Source of the DNA: Lachnospiraceae bacterium
GTDB taxonomy: Bacteria > Bacillota > Clostridia > Lachnospirales > Lachnospiraceae
NCBI GenBank assembly: GCA_900770535.1
Contig: CAAHDV010000007.1
Location: forward strand, 1 to 6,223
Length of the DNA: 6,223 nucleotides
Direction of reading: 5' to 3'
Below are positions 6,073 to 6,223 of the stretch, in pieces (positions within the stretch are counted from its first letter, which is position 1; the number at the start of each line of letters is the position of its first letter). The translations under genes and the position numbers were made by a program. Below the pieces are notes generated by a model. That model was not told the origin of the DNA and did no database searches. It was given only the letters and a program-made list of their open reading frames with translations.

Positions 6073-6128
6073 GATTGCTAAGCGGGAATCCTCGGCCATT
6101 CAATGACCGAGTAGTTCACTTGACTGAA
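6056..6128. repeat. Nested inverted repeats after the antitoxin fragment
   Basis: TTCAGTCAA (6056-6064) is repeated exactly in inverted form as TTGACTGAA (6120-6128). Between them CTCGGCCATT and AATGACCGAG (about 6091-6110 around a central C) form a near-perfect palindrome with one mismatch. A T5 run (6066-6070) lies between the left arm and the inner palindrome. This may be a folded 3' end or terminator of the old antitoxin transcript, or a recombination site. Neither is shown by the sequence alone. Confidence 0.4.
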
Positions 6129-6223
6129 TTTTGCATTAGGAGGAAAACAAGCACTTTTAAAGGTATGGGCAGAAAAATTCTAAGCTGTAATTAATATTAC
6201 CGAGATCTAGGATTGCGGAAAAA
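6073..6223. other. AT-rich right edge without a supported gene
   Basis: Besides the inner palindrome and right arm of the inverted repeat, this stretch holds an AGGAGG at 6138-6143 with no start codon at a suitable distance. A 19-codon open stretch (6124-6183, ending ...LLKVWAEKF) could be the tail of another broken gene. TAGGATTGC at 6070-6078 recurs at 6208-6216. I see no intact coding sequence or RNA gene. Confidence 0.5.

Noticed and set aside
6199..6209. ACCGAGATCTA, an 11-base match to part of the Illumina P5 oligonucleotide near the right edge
   Set aside because: Neighbouring bases on both sides do not continue the adapter, and an 11-base match by chance is not rare in 6 kb. Left as probable coincidence, unlike the exact edge match at 1-12.

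Overview
The window reads as a piece of a mid-GC Firmicutes chromosome, most likely Lachnospiraceae or another Clostridia. The grounds are strong AGGAGG-type ribosome sites, canonical sigma-A promoter boxes and the families present. The first 12 bases match the 3' end of an Illumina TruSeq adapter, so position 13 is probably the true left edge of the assembled sequence and the gene there is cut by the assembly.

Left half (13-3410, all minus strand): a three-gene block read right to left. It starts with a MocR/GabR-type regulator (GntR helix-turn-helix fused to an aminotransferase-like PLP domain, 1893-3335). Next is an iron-dependent alcohol dehydrogenase close to Zymomonas AdhB and lactaldehyde reductase FucO (578-1729). 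Last is the first ~156 residues of a short-chain dehydrogenase of the 3alpha-hydroxysteroid dehydrogenase/carbonyl reductase type (13-481). An exact 11-base word, AATCTGGTATC, occurs twice between the regulator's promoter and its start codon and once, inverted, upstream of the dehydrogenase. It contains TGGTAT/ATACCA, the motif known for GabR operators. The regulator therefore probably controls itself and the dehydrogenase(s). A long hairpin separates the two dehydrogenase genes.

Right half (3411-6223, plus strand): two intact genes of ordinary base composition, a cytoplasmic transglutaminase-like protein with a complete Cys-His-Asp triad (3753-4793) and, 2 bases later, an unrecognised 329-residue protein (4796-5785). 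They form a tight operon. It is flanked on both sides by AT-rich debris of toxin-antitoxin-like genes. On the left are a broken MNT-type minimal nucleotidyltransferase (lost N-terminus, internal TAG) and a HEPN partner shrunk to 35 codons by an apparent in-frame internal deletion. On the right is the C-terminal part of a DUF4065 (SocA/Panacea-type) antitoxin. The last 150 bases hold inverted repeats but no convincing gene.

No complete new defence or mobile system is visible. The most interesting items are the MocR operator set tied to an alcohol dehydrogenase, the internally deleted HEPN gene, and the uncharacterised transglutaminase pair lodged between toxin-antitoxin remnants.
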